Source: Desulfuromonadaceae bacterium (lineage in GTDB: Bacteria > Desulfobacterota > Desulfuromonadia > Desulfuromonadales > Desulfuromonadaceae). From it: a stretch of 11,727 nt of DNA. A program made the position numbers and the translations under genes. The DNA is taken from contig JAMOOS010000155.1 in assembly GCA_027065245.1 (NCBI GenBank), positions 1 through 11,727 on the forward strand, in the 5' to 3' direction. Below the pieces are notes generated by a model, which did no database searches, was not told the DNA's origin, and saw nothing but the letters and a program-made list of their open reading frames with translations. Each line of letters begins with the position of its first letter. Position 1 is the stretch's first letter. This document shows positions 1 to 5,815 of the stretch, piece after piece.

Positions 1-118
1 CGATGCAGCCGTTGCCGTTCTTCAGGGCGTAGTCGAGGACACGAGCCGAAGCCGGATAATGGATATGGCGCTTTTGCACCACGTCCAGAATCACGTTCAG
101 GTCAAGCATGATGTTCAT
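1..118 (-). CDS. PIN-domain toxin (VapC-like), N-terminal part only, cut by window edge
   Basis: Only the first 39 codons are present; the rest lies left of position 1. The reading starts MNIMLDLNVILDVVQKR and continues through an HYPASARVLDYA segment. This is the N-terminal beta strand and first helix of a PIN-domain nuclease, closest in appearance to the PIN_3 type. Visible conserved acidic residues are Asp6 and Asp12; Asp6 corresponds to the first metal-binding Asp of the family. The ATG (118-116) overlaps the antitoxin stop (TGA, 117-115) as ATGA, typical of a co-translated antitoxin-toxin pair. A second ATG at 109-107 would give a start three codons later. PIN toxins of such pairs are Mg-dependent RNases, often tRNA-cleaving. 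Whether this copy is intact cannot be told because the other acidic residues are outside the window. Confidence 0.8.
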   Translation of the reverse strand, partial: MNIMLDLNVILDVVQKRHIHYPASARVLDYALKNGNGCI

Positions 119-351
119 CGGTGTTTGTCTTCCATCGCAGCGTAGTAATCGGCACGGTCTGCGTTGTCTTCGGGAATGATGCCGCTAAAACGGATAATAT
201 CCGGACTCAGTCCGTGGACGTTCGCATGTTGCAGACTGCGCAGATAGCGACCAAGTAGCTGGGTCATGGTCAGACCGTGATCTGCGGCAAATTTCCTGGC
301 AAAATCCAGATCTTCTTCCGGCAGTCGGATGGTAAGTTTCCTGGTTGCCAT
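115..351 (-). CDS. Ribbon-helix-helix-like antitoxin of a PIN toxin-antitoxin pair
   Basis: This 78-residue protein begins MATRKLTIRLPEEDLDFARK. That is a short beta strand with alternating Lys/Thr/Arg followed by an amphipathic helix, a turn (DHGLTMTQ) and a second helix (LLGRYLRSL, to about residue 40). This is the layout of ribbon-helix-helix DNA-binding antitoxins, similar to the DUF6364 type. The C-terminal half (residues 41-78) is acidic and would be the toxin-neutralising tail. A strong ribosome binding site, AGGAGG (362-357), lies 5 nt before the ATG. The stop overlaps the toxin start by 4 bp. It lies 65 bp downstream of thiE on the same strand, with its own promoter candidate and an 8-bp direct repeat that could be its autoregulatory operator. 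The family assignment rests on the pattern, not on an alignment. Confidence 0.82.
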   Translation of the reverse strand: MATRKLTIRLPEEDLDFARKFAADHGLTMTQLLGRYLRSLQHANVHGLSPDIIRFSGIIPEDNADRADYYAAMEDKHR

Positions 352-375
352 ATCGTCCTCCTGATTTTTATTGTT

Positions 376-412
376 GTACGGCTATTTTTGCAGGTGCGTA
401 CGGCTTTGTCAA
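376..412 (-). promoter_or_regulatory. Promoter and candidate operator of the toxin-antitoxin pair
   Basis: On the minus strand a perfect -35 box TTGACA (412-407) is followed after 17 nt by a weak -10 AAAAAT (389-384; 4 of 6 matches). The 8-mer AGCCGTAC occurs twice in the same orientation, at 405-398 (between -35 and -10) and at 383-376 (just after the -10). The copies are 22 bp apart, about two helical turns. Ribbon-helix-helix antitoxins commonly bind short repeats that overlap their own promoter, so this is a plausible autoregulatory operator. The repeat and the -35 are seen directly; their function is inferred. No hairpin-plus-T-run terminator is visible between thiE and this gene pair, so read-through from the thi operon is also possible. 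Confidence 0.5.
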
Positions 413-416
413 CGGT

Positions 417-1037
417 TCAGGGAAAGTCCGACAAATCTCTGGCCGCCTGACAGATGTCGGGGCGGGCGAGGATGGCGGAGATGACGGCGATGCCGCTGGC
501 ACCGGCGGCGTAGACGCTACCGACGCGTGAGGTGGTGATGCCGCCGAGGGCGAAGACGGGCAGCTCGACGCTGGCACACACCCGGCGCAGCTTGTCCAGC
601 CCCTGGGGAGCGCCGTAGGCGGCTTTGGACGCTGTGGCGTAGATGGGGCTGAAGGTGATGAAATCGGCGCCTTGCTGTTGCGCCCGTTGCGCTCCGGCCA
701 GGTTGTGGGTGGATACAACGATGAGTTTGTCGGCGCCGAGCAGGCGGCGGGCGCAGGCGGCGTCCATGGACTGTTCCCCCAGGTGTACGCCGTCGGCATC
801 CAGCGCTAGGGCGATATCGACGCGGTCATTGATGAGCAGGCGGGCGTTGTAGCGCCGGGTGATGGCACGCAATTGCTGACCGATATGGAGCAGGGCGGCA
901 GCGCCTAGATCTTTTTCGCGCAGTTGCACGGCACGCACGCCACCGGCCAGCGCCTGTTCCACTGCCGCCGCCAGGGTAACGCCCGGCGGCAGGCAGCGGC
1001 GGTCGCTGATGAGGTATGGCGAACACGGATGGGGCAT
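417..1037 (-). CDS. thiE: Thiamine-phosphate synthase ThiE
   Basis: ThiE condenses HMP-pyrophosphate with thiazole phosphate to give thiamin monophosphate, in the cytoplasm. The 206-residue reading has the TIM-barrel signatures in order: VQLREKD (residues 37-43; Gln38, Arg40 and Lys42 of the pyrophosphate site), LLINDRVDIAL (67-77), ADGVHLGE (81-88), VVSTHN (107-112), FSPIYATASKAAYG (129-142) and GGIT (165-168). The length fits the family. The reading frame is open further upstream into thiH, but the ATG at 1037-1035 is preferred. It lies 5 nt after the thiH stop and leads straight into PYLISDRR, the usual start of the first strand. No clear Shine-Dalgarno sequence is visible, so translation is probably coupled to thiH. 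It is the last gene of the thiazole operon. Confidence 0.95.
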   Translation of the reverse strand: MPHPCSPYLISDRRCLPPGVTLAAAVEQALAGGVRAVQLREKDLGAAALLHIGQQLRAITRRYNARLLINDRVDIALALDADGVHLGEQSMDAACARRLLGADKLIVVSTHNLAGAQRAQQQGADFITFSPIYATASKAAYGAPQGLDKLRRVCASVELPVFALGGITTSRVGSVYAAGASGIAVISAILARPDICQAARDLSDFP

Positions 1038-1042
1038 GGCGG

Positions 1043-2167
1043 TTAGCCGACGTCGGCGTTGAGAAAGGCGCTGTCCCAATCTTTCCACACCGCTTCAAAG
1101 CCTTTGGCGCGAATCACGGCGCTGATTTGTTCCGGCGTGCGGTCGTCGTCGATGGTAAACTGCTCGGTGCTTTCCTCCTTGTGGGAATGGCCGCCGGGGG
1201 CGGTACACGAGCCGGCGCTCATGTGGGTGATGCCCAGGGGCATCAGGCCGTCGCGCAGTTCGGCGCTTTCGCGCGTGGATAAAAACAGCCCGGCGTCGGG
1301 AATAAGCAGGCGCATGGCGCATACCATTTGCGCCAGCTGCTTGTCGCTGATGTGGTGCAAAGGCTCAAAACCGCCGTTGGCGGGGCGAATACGCGGGAAC
1401 GACACACTCACCTGACTGCGCCAGTAGGTCCGTGCCAGATACCAGGCGTGCAGACCGGTGTAGAATGCCTCGCTGGCAAACTCGCCCAGCCCCAGCAGTG
1501 CGCCGATGCCGATGCGGCGCAGCCCTGCCGCGCCGGCGCGGTCGGGTGCCTGCAGACGCCAGTCGTAATCGCTTTTTTTGCCGTAGGGATGCAGTTCGGC
1601 GTACAGTTGGCGATCGTAGGTTTCCTGATATACTGTCAAACCGTCTACTCCGGCGGCCACCATCTGGGCGTACCCGGCGGTTTCCATGGGGTATACTTCG
1701 ATGCTGATGGAGGCAAACAGCGGTTTTATCGCTTCCACTGCCGCCACTAGGTATTTGTTGTCGGCCAGCTTGGGGTGCTCGCCGGTGAGCAGCAGAATGG
1801 AGCGGAAGCCGTAGTCGTGGATGAGCTGGGCCTCGTGTTTGATCTCCTCCAGCGTCAGGGTGGTGCGGGGAATGCGGTTGCTGGCGTTAAAGCCGCAATA
1901 TTTGCAGCCGTTGCTGCACTCGTTGGACAGGTACATGGGGGTGTAGAGCTGCACGATATTGCCGAAGCGCATTTTGGTGATACGGTTGGCTTTTTGCGCC
2001 ATCTGTTCCAGATAAGGCAGTGCCGCCGGTGACAGCAGCAGCGGCAGATCGTTGATGGTGATGCGCTCGCGGGCGAGGGCGCGTTCCACCTCGGCGCCGC
2101 TGGCGGCGGCGATTTGCTCCATTACCTGCTGACGCGGATAGCGTTTGATTATGTCGCAAAAACTCAT
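1043..2167 (-). CDS. thiH: 2-iminoacetate synthase ThiH (tyrosine lyase)
   Basis: ThiH is a radical-SAM enzyme that splits tyrosine into p-cresol and dehydroglycine (2-iminoacetate), the C-N unit used by ThiG. The 374-residue reading has the radical-SAM cluster motif CxxxCxxC at Cys84, Cys88 and Cys91 (ECSNGCKYCGF). It also carries other family stretches: LLLTGEHP, IEVYPM, GVDGLTVYQETY, FPRIRPANGGF, and a C-terminal SAGSCTAPGGH region with a further Cys. The preferred start is ATG at 2167-2165, giving MSFCDIIKRY, 5 nt after the thiG stop. A TTG at 2176 would overlap the stop and add three residues. Choosing ThiH over the oxygen-using ThiO suggests an anaerobic or microaerobic lifestyle. ThiH is expected to work together with ThiG, encoded immediately upstream. 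Confidence 0.97.
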   Translation of the reverse strand: MSFCDIIKRYPRQQVMEQIAAASGAEVERALARERITINDLPLLLSPAALPYLEQMAQKANRITKMRFGNIVQLYTPMYLSNECSNGCKYCGFNASNRIPRTTLTLEEIKHEAQLIHDYGFRSILLLTGEHPKLADNKYLVAAVEAIKPLFASISIEVYPMETAGYAQMVAAGVDGLTVYQETYDRQLYAELHPYGKKSDYDWRLQAPDRAGAAGLRRIGIGALLGLGEFASEAFYTGLHAWYLARTYWRSQVSVSFPRIRPANGGFEPLHHISDKQLAQMVCAMRLLIPDAGLFLSTRESAELRDGLMPLGITHMSAGSCTAPGGHSHKEESTEQFTIDDDRTPEQISAVIRAKGFEAVWKDWDSAFLNADVG

Positions 2168-2172
2168 GGCGC

Positions 2173-2943
2173 TCAATCCCGCAGAAAGCCGGTGAGAGGA
2201 CTGGAGGCACTGGCCTGGTGCTGCTCCTGTCCCAGCCCGGCCAGATACGCTTGCCGTCCTGCCATTACCGCCTGGGCAAAGGCCGCCGCCATCATGCGGG
2301 TATCTCCAGCAACGGAGATGGCGGTGTTTACCATTACGGCGTCGGCACCCATTTCCATGGCCTCGGCGGCGTGGGAAGGAGCGCCCAGCCCGGCATCTAC
2401 CACCACCGGCACACTGGCCTGCTCGATGATGATGGCGATATTGTCGCGGGTTTTGATCCCTTTGTTGGTGCCGATGGGGGCACCCAGGGGCATTACCGTG
2501 GCGGCGCCTGCCTCCTGCAGATGTTTGGCCAGTACCGGATCGGCGTTGATATAGGGCAGCACGGTAAAGCCGTCTTTGACCAGAACTTCGGTGGCTTTAA
2601 GGGTTTCGATGGGGTCGGGCAGCAGGTAGTAGGGATCGGGGGTTACCTCAAGTTTTACCCACGGCTCGCAACCGGCGGCGCGCGCCAGCCGCGCCAGGCG
2701 GATCGCTTCATCGGCGTCGCGGGCGCCGCTGGTGTTGGGCAGCAGCAGATATTTGTCGCGGTCGATATGGTTGAGCAGGTCGTCGTGGCTGTCGTCGATA
2801 TTGACGCGGCGCAGTGCTACGGTGACGATCTCGGCGCCGGAAGCGGCGATGGTTTCAGCCATTTCCAGGTTGGAGGCGAATTTGCCCGTACCCACCATCA
2901 GGCGGGAGCGGAACGGACGGTTGGCTATTATCAGTTGATCCAT
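2173..2943 (-). CDS. thiG: Thiazole synthase ThiG
   Basis: ThiG builds the thiazole phosphate ring from 1-deoxyxylulose 5-phosphate, dehydroglycine and ThiS thiocarboxylate. The reading is 256 residues, the usual length. Visible signatures are RLMVGTGKF (residues 14-22), EIVTVALRRVN (38-48), LLPNTSGAR (67-75) and WVKLEV (95-100), with Lys97 at the position of the Schiff-base lysine. Further signatures are VLPYINADP, the phosphate-binding GAPIGTNKGI segment and VVDAGLGAPSHAAEAMEMGADAV (longer stretch, 202-224). The start is ATG at 2943-2941 (MDQLIIANRPF). A TTG at 3012 would overlap the thiS stop and add 23 unlike residues, so it is rejected. The Shine-Dalgarno is weak (GAGG, about 14 nt upstream). 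A 65-nt gap separates it from thiS. Confidence 0.97.
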   Translation of the reverse strand: MDQLIIANRPFRSRLMVGTGKFASNLEMAETIAASGAEIVTVALRRVNIDDSHDDLLNHIDRDKYLLLPNTSGARDADEAIRLARLARAAGCEPWVKLEVTPDPYYLLPDPIETLKATEVLVKDGFTVLPYINADPVLAKHLQEAGAATVMPLGAPIGTNKGIKTRDNIAIIIEQASVPVVVDAGLGAPSHAAEAMEMGADAVMVNTAISVAGDTRMMAAAFAQAVMAGRQAYLAGLGQEQHQASASSPLTGFLRD

Positions 2944-3008
2944 AGGTGTATGTCTAACCTCGTACTGGTTGAGTTGAATAACGGTGGCAGGACGGCTGTT
3001 GCCGCTTG

Positions 3009-3209
3009 TCAACCGCCGCCGACAAAGCTGACAATCTCCAGTTTGTCGCCGTCGCCAAGGGTTGTCGTGGCGAAGTCGGCCTGGCTGAGGATGGTGCCGT
3101 TGTGTTCCACTGCTACGCGCTGCGGATTCAGATTCATGGCGGCCAGCAGATCGGCCAGGCTGGTAGTGGTGGCGACAGTGCGTTGTTGGCCGTTTACGGT
3201 GATATCCAT
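3009..3209 (-). CDS. thiS: Sulfur carrier protein ThiS
   Basis: ThiS is a ubiquitin-like carrier. Its C-terminal Gly-Gly is adenylated by ThiF, converted to a thiocarboxylate, and delivers sulfur to ThiG. The 66-residue reading starts MDITVNGQQRTV (beta-grasp first hairpin), has a central helix LADLLAAMNL, and ends with LEIVSFVGGG, so the essential terminal Gly-Gly is present. The length matches the family. A good ribosome binding site, GAGGAG, lies 8 nt before the ATG and is formed by the last two Glu codons of thiF. This couples expression of carrier and activating enzyme (5-nt gap). It is separate from the ThiS-like domain fused to ThiF, which lacks a terminal Gly-Gly. Confidence 0.96.
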   Translation of the reverse strand: MDITVNGQQRTVATTTSLADLLAAMNLNPQRVAVEHNGTILSQADFATTTLGDGDKLEIVSFVGGG

Positions 3210-3214
3210 GTCGT

Positions 3215-4027
3215 TTACTCCTCGTCCGGGTTGATAAGCCCCAGCAGCAGGCGGATGGCGCAGTTAGCCTGATGACCGGCGGCGATGGCGACGCGCGGCG
3301 CCATCAGGCTGGTGCCGCCGTCCACACCGCTGGTGCCGTCGCCGCACAGATACAGGCCGTGCATGACGCGGCGGGTACGGATGGTGTTGCTGCTGGCGTA
3401 TCCGGCCATGCCGGAGGCGGCCACCAGCGGCGTATCCGGCTGCTGTTGCCGCCACACTGTGGTAAGCTGCGCCTTGCTTTCAGCGCTGTCCAGCGCTTCT
3501 ATCATCACATCTACACCGGCAAAAACGGCGGCGATGTTGTCCGCGTCAAGGCGGGTGTTGACCGCCTCAATGGTGATGTGCGGATTGATGCGGCACAGGG
3601 TTTGCCGCAATGCCGTCACCTTGGGCAGACCGATCTGGTCGATAAAATAATGCTGGCGGTGCAGATTGGACAACTCCACCACGTCGCAATCGGCGATGAT
3701 TAACCTGCCGATGCCGGCACGTACCAGCGCCGTGGCAATGGCGGAACCGAGGCCGCCGACTCCGGCGATGCCGACGCTGGCGCGTGCCAGCCGTCGGTAT
3801 ACTTTGTCGCCGTGACGGGCGCGCAGCATCTGTTCAATGGCGGCGGCGTCGGTACTGTGGCGGCGGACGAACACCACCCGGTCGCCTGCGCTCAGGGTGG
3901 CGTCACTAGCGGTCGGGATACCGTTGTGCACCACCACGTCGGCGTCGGGGCAGCATTGGCGGCGCAGTTGCCACAGGGTGCAGCCGCATTCAACCTGCCG
4001 GGGCTGTTCATCTACAGTTATGCGCAT
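3215..4027 (-). CDS. thiF: ThiS adenylyltransferase ThiF with N-terminal ThiS-like domain
   Basis: ThiF activates the C-terminus of ThiS with ATP before sulfur transfer. The 270-residue reading has two parts. Residues 1-56 are a beta-grasp, ThiS-like domain (MRITVDEQPRQVE to GDRVVFVRR) that ends without Gly-Gly. Residues 75-265 form the E1-like domain with nucleotide-binding GVGGLGS (89-95), IADCDVVELSNLHRQ (111-125, with the Asp and the Arg/Gln that contact ATP) and Lys136. The CxxC zinc pairs of E. coli ThiF/MoeB are not seen, which fits the shorter ThiF family 2 (TIGR02354 type). The ATG at 4027 directly follows the terminator T-tract and has no Shine-Dalgarno sequence. A TTG at 4036 lies inside the T-tract and is unlikely. 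It is the first gene of the operon. Confidence 0.93.
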   Translation of the reverse strand: MRITVDEQPRQVECGCTLWQLRRQCCPDADVVVHNGIPTASDATLSAGDRVVFVRRHSTDAAAIEQMLRARHGDKVYRRLARASVGIAGVGGLGSAIATALVRAGIGRLIIADCDVVELSNLHRQHYFIDQIGLPKVTALRQTLCRINPHITIEAVNTRLDADNIAAVFAGVDVMIEALDSAESKAQLTTVWRQQQPDTPLVAASGMAGYASSNTIRTRRVMHGLYLCGDGTSGVDGGTSLMAPRVAIAAGHQANCAIRLLLGLINPDEE

Positions 4028-4055
4028 AAAAAACAAAAAGGCCGCGGGCGCGACC
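4028..4055 (-). terminator. Intrinsic terminator of the TPP riboswitch expression platform
   Basis: On the minus strand GGTCGC (4055-4050), loop GCCC and GCGGCC (4045-4040) form a 6-bp GC-rich stem with one G-U pair. It can close to 7 bp with a 2-nt loop. The run TTTTTGTTTTTT (4039-4028) follows. It sits about 35 nt downstream of the TPP aptamer and ends exactly at the thiF start codon. The arrangement indicates transcriptional attenuation: TPP binding favours termination, and absence of TPP favours an antiterminated form. The antiterminator pairing was not resolved. A competing hairpin, GGAAC with GTTCC, lies between aptamer and terminator. Confidence 0.85.
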
Positions 4056-4087
4056 TGTGCCGGAACGTGGAACTGTTCCGCAATTCA

Positions 4088-4182
4088 AGCCGCTTCCCTC
4101 CGCCGGTATGATCCGGATCAGGTTCTAAGGGTCATCTCGCACAGCGCGAAACTCTCAGTAAATAACTCCCCCAGGGCGTATG
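4088..4182 (-). promoter_or_regulatory. TPP riboswitch (THI box) aptamer
   Basis: Read on the minus strand, the conserved THI-box elements occur in order and spacing: GGGGGAGT (5' side of P2), CTGAGA (4158-4153), a variable P3 hairpin, ACCCTTAGAACCTGATC (includes CCTGATC at 4122-4116), then GGATCATACCGGCGGAGGGAAGC ending at 4092. CTGAGA and CCTGATC form the pyrimidine-binding part. ATACCGGCG and GGGA belong to the pyrophosphate-sensing arm. GGG of the 5' part pairs with ACCC (P2), and GCCCU can pair with AGCGGC with one bulge (P1). The aptamer precedes thiF and a terminator, so thiamin pyrophosphate should repress the whole thi operon. Confidence 0.96.
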
Positions 4183-4196
4183 TTGACAACCGTTGA

Positions 4197-4226
4197 AAAA
4201 TAGCAGTGCCACGGTTCTTCCGTCAA
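4197..4226 (-). promoter_or_regulatory. Promoter of the thi operon
   Basis: On the minus strand TTGACG (4226-4221) and TATTTT (4202-4197) are separated by 18 nt, a reasonable sigma-70 promoter. The predicted start, around 4190, lies just upstream of the TPP aptamer, as expected. A short inverted motif, CAAC-G-GTTG, overlaps the likely start region. The rest of the divergent gap up to 4327 is AT-rich and must also hold the promoter of the plus-strand gene at 4328. Only a weak candidate was seen for that (TTGCCG at 4252, TGTACT at 4275, spacing 17). Confidence 0.55.
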
Positions 4227-4327
4227 CTTTTTTATCGCTTTGCTATTGTTTTTGCCGGTCGCTTTAATTCATACTGTACTGGTGTATTGTGAGATGAACA
4301 TTTGTCGACAAGGGGGTTGTGCTGAAT

Positions 4328-4651
4328 ATGAGTATTTCGGAACGATATCGCGAACTGGTGGCCGAGGTGCGGTTGGTGCTGCAGGGGTTGCGCGCTGACG
4401 AGGGCAGCAACGCGACAGAGCGGATATTCCGCGTGTTGGATCGGGGCCTGGCGACATTGAGTGAATATGAAGAAGCCGTGGGTGAGATTCCGCGTATGCG
4501 CCTGGATAATGAGCTCAGCCCGGTACTGCTGGAGGCGCACAACCTTTTCGACCGGGGGCGGTTGCTGCTGGAGGAGGACGGCTGCAGCGCTGAAGCGCTC
4601 AAAGTGTGGGAACTGCAGAAGAAGGTGTATCGTCTGCTGAATGATCTGTAG
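4328..4651 (+). CDS. Small helical protein of unknown function
   Basis: I do not recognise this 107-residue protein. It begins MSISERYRELVAEVRLVLQG and is almost entirely helix-forming, rich in Glu, Leu and Arg, with no signal peptide, membrane segment or Cys pair. A heptad-like spacing of Leu/Val suggests a helical bundle or coiled coil (residues about 5-50 and 68-105). The start chosen is ATG at 4328, 11 nt after AGGGGG (4311-4316). A GTG at 4319 in frame is too close to that site. Its 3' end overlaps the tail of the convergent diguanylate cyclase gene by 53 bp. Promoter-like sequence upstream is weak. Codon use resembles the neighbours, and an intact frame with a Shine-Dalgarno sequence supports a real gene. 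Confidence 0.7.
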   Translation: MSISERYRELVAEVRLVLQGLRADEGSNATERIFRVLDRGLATLSEYEEAVGEIPRMRLDNELSPVLLEAHNLFDRGRLLLEEDGCSAEALKVWELQKKVYRLLNDL

Positions 4652-5585
4652 CCTGTTCTGCGTCGCAACAGCTTGCCACGCGGTTGCGACCGGTGTTTTT
4701 GGCGTGGTACAAAGCCTCATCGGCGGCTTTGAGCAGATCGTCGACACCGTCTATGCCGGGGCGCGGGTAGCAGGCGATACCGATACTGGTGGTTACTGTC
4801 AATTCGCGCAGTTCCCCGTCGAAGGTGATCTCTTCCACCGCCTCGCGCAGCCGCTCAGCCACGTCCATGGCGTGTTTGGCGGTGGTGTTGGGCAGTACCA
4901 GCACGAACTCTTCACCACCAAAGCGGGTGGCGATGTCGTAAGGGCGCAGGTAGCGTTTCAATACCTTGGCAATGGCTACCAGCACTTTATCACCGTTGAG
5001 GTGGCCGAAAGTGTCGTTGATATTTTTGAAATGATCGATATCCAGCATCAGCACTGACAATACCTGGTCAGAGCGGCTGTGGCGTTCAACCTCGCGGCTC
5101 AATGTCTGCATCAACATGCGCCGATTGTACAGGCGGGTAAGAGAATCGGTGCTGGACAGAGTGAGGAGCAGACGGTTACTGCGTTTGAGGTTATCGTGCA
5201 GGGTTTTCATCTTTAGCTGTACTTTAACCCGCGCGATCAACTCGCCGCTGTCAAATGGCATTACCAGATAATCGTTGGCGCCCTGTTCGATAAGTGTCAG
5301 CTTTTGTGCCGTGGTGCATTGTCCTGTGAGAATTATCACCGGAATATCGCGCAGATCCTCGTCTTGCTGCAACTGGCGCAATAACTTCACACCGCGCATG
5401 TCGCTGAGTGTTGTGCCGCACAGGATAACGTCTGTCGCATTGTTCCTGGCCAGGCTGAGTGCTTCTTTGCCACTGCTGCACGAATGGTAGGTAGAAAAGG
5501 GCGCACTCTGCTGCAACGCTGTAATCAGGTTGCGGCGTGTTGTGCTGGATATGTCTATAATCAGAATGCCCGGCCCTGCAGCCAT
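4599..5585 (-). CDS. Diguanylate cyclase with degenerate receiver domain (pseudo-REC-GGDEF)
   Basis: The product makes c-di-GMP from two GTP in the cytoplasm. The 328-residue reading has a receiver fold at residues 6-122 and a GGDEF domain at about 143-303. The GGDEF part is intact: metal-binding LDIDHFKNINDTFGH (from 181), active-site RFGGEEF with GGEEF at 223-227, and the inhibitory RxxD site (Arg214-Asp217) five residues before it. The receiver is abnormal. The phospho-acceptor position carries Gly57 (ILCGTTLSDM where ILLDLMLPDM is usual), the conserved Lys is Met109 (YLVMPF), and only one Asp (Asp11) of the acidic pair remains; Thr87 is kept. The ATG (5585-5583) follows AGAGGT by about 6 nt. 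The gene is divergent from the heme-kinase operon that encodes a c-di-GMP phosphodiesterase. The last 25 residues are low-complexity and overlap the convergent small gene. Confidence 0.94.
   Translation of the reverse strand: MAAGPGILIIDISSTTRRNLITALQQSAPFSTYHSCSSGKEALSLARNNATDVILCGTTLSDMRGVKLLRQLQQDEDLRDIPVIILTGQCTTAQKLTLIEQGANDYLVMPFDSGELIARVKVQLKMKTLHDNLKRSNRLLLTLSSTDSLTRLYNRRMLMQTLSREVERHSRSDQVLSVLMLDIDHFKNINDTFGHLNGDKVLVAIAKVLKRYLRPYDIATRFGGEEFVLVLPNTTAKHAMDVAERLREAVEEITFDGELRELTVTTSIGIACYPRPGIDGVDDLLKAADEALYHAKNTGRNRVASCCDAEQATDHSADDTPSSAVPTL
4662..4700 (+). terminator. Possible intrinsic terminator after the small plus-strand gene
   Basis: GTCGCAAC (4662-4669) and GTTGCGAC (4683-4690) form a perfect 8-bp stem with a 13-nt loop. 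A run of five T follows at 4696-4700. It starts 11 nt after the stop of the small plus-strand gene. The same DNA encodes the end of the GGDEF domain on the other strand (NTGRNRV region), so the palindrome could be accidental. The gap between stem and T-run also weakens the call. Confidence 0.35.
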
Positions 5586-5726
5586 AGATTACCTCTGAAA
5601 CGATGGTTTTTTTTGTGTTGGCAGTATACGTGGTGCCGAAGGGCAGGTGTACGCCATCTACCTTATCGGCTTGTGTTGCCGCTTTCTTTATGTGGTTGTG
5701 TGCATTATCTGCAACGGGATGCTGCG

Positions 5727-5755
5727 CTTATACCAACTTTTGCCGTCGATTGCAA
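5727..5755 (-). promoter_or_regulatory. Promoter of the diguanylate cyclase gene
   Basis: On the minus strand TTGCAA (5755-5750), a 17-nt spacer and TATAAG (5732-5727; 5 of 6 matches) form a good sigma-70 candidate. It would leave a leader of roughly 135 nt before the ATG. I looked in this leader for a c-di-GMP-I (GEMM) aptamer, because such genes are often controlled by one, but did not find its conserved GCAAAGCC core. Confidence 0.55.
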
Positions 5756-5764
5756 AAATACCCA

Positions 5765-5815
5765 GGGGATTTTACCCCATGAATATAATTTAATTTTATA
5801 AAACCGGGCTATATT
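5765..5815 (+). promoter_or_regulatory. Promoter region of the heme-kinase operon with inverted repeat
   Basis: This is the AT-rich core of the divergent gap between 5586 and 5862. It holds the inverted repeat GGGG-ATTTTA-CCCC (5765-5778), a perfect -10 hexamer TATAAT (5784-5789) without a recognisable -35 at the right distance, and a second -10-like TATATT (5810-5815). A -10 without a -35, with a palindrome in its place, is a pattern of activator-dependent promoters. That the palindrome binds a regulator is inference. The remainder of the gap up to the cyclase shows the cyclase promoter and nothing else I can support. Confidence 0.4.

Noticed and set aside
2944..3012. TTG start of thiG overlapping the thiS stop
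   Set aside because: The 23 added residues do not resemble ThiG N-termini, while the ATG at 2943 gives the normal family start and length.
2218..3234. Plus-strand open frame (338 codons) opposite thiG and thiS
   Set aside because: The sequence is Gly/Val/His-rich, typical of antisense translation of a barrel protein, and it has no homology that I recognise.
4587..4600. Inverted repeat AGCGCT-GA-AGCGCT at the cyclase stop as a terminator
   Set aside because: The loop is only 2 nt and no T-run follows on either strand.
5615..5640. Sigma-54-like promoter (TTGGCAG...GGTGCC) in the divergent gap
   Set aside because: The GG/GC doublets of the -24/-12 consensus do not occur at the required spacing.
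5586..5726. Possible c-di-GMP riboswitch in the cyclase leader
   Set aside because: The leader is long and holds some GG/CC pairs, but the conserved GCAAAGCC core and tetraloop-receptor pattern of the GEMM aptamer are not present.
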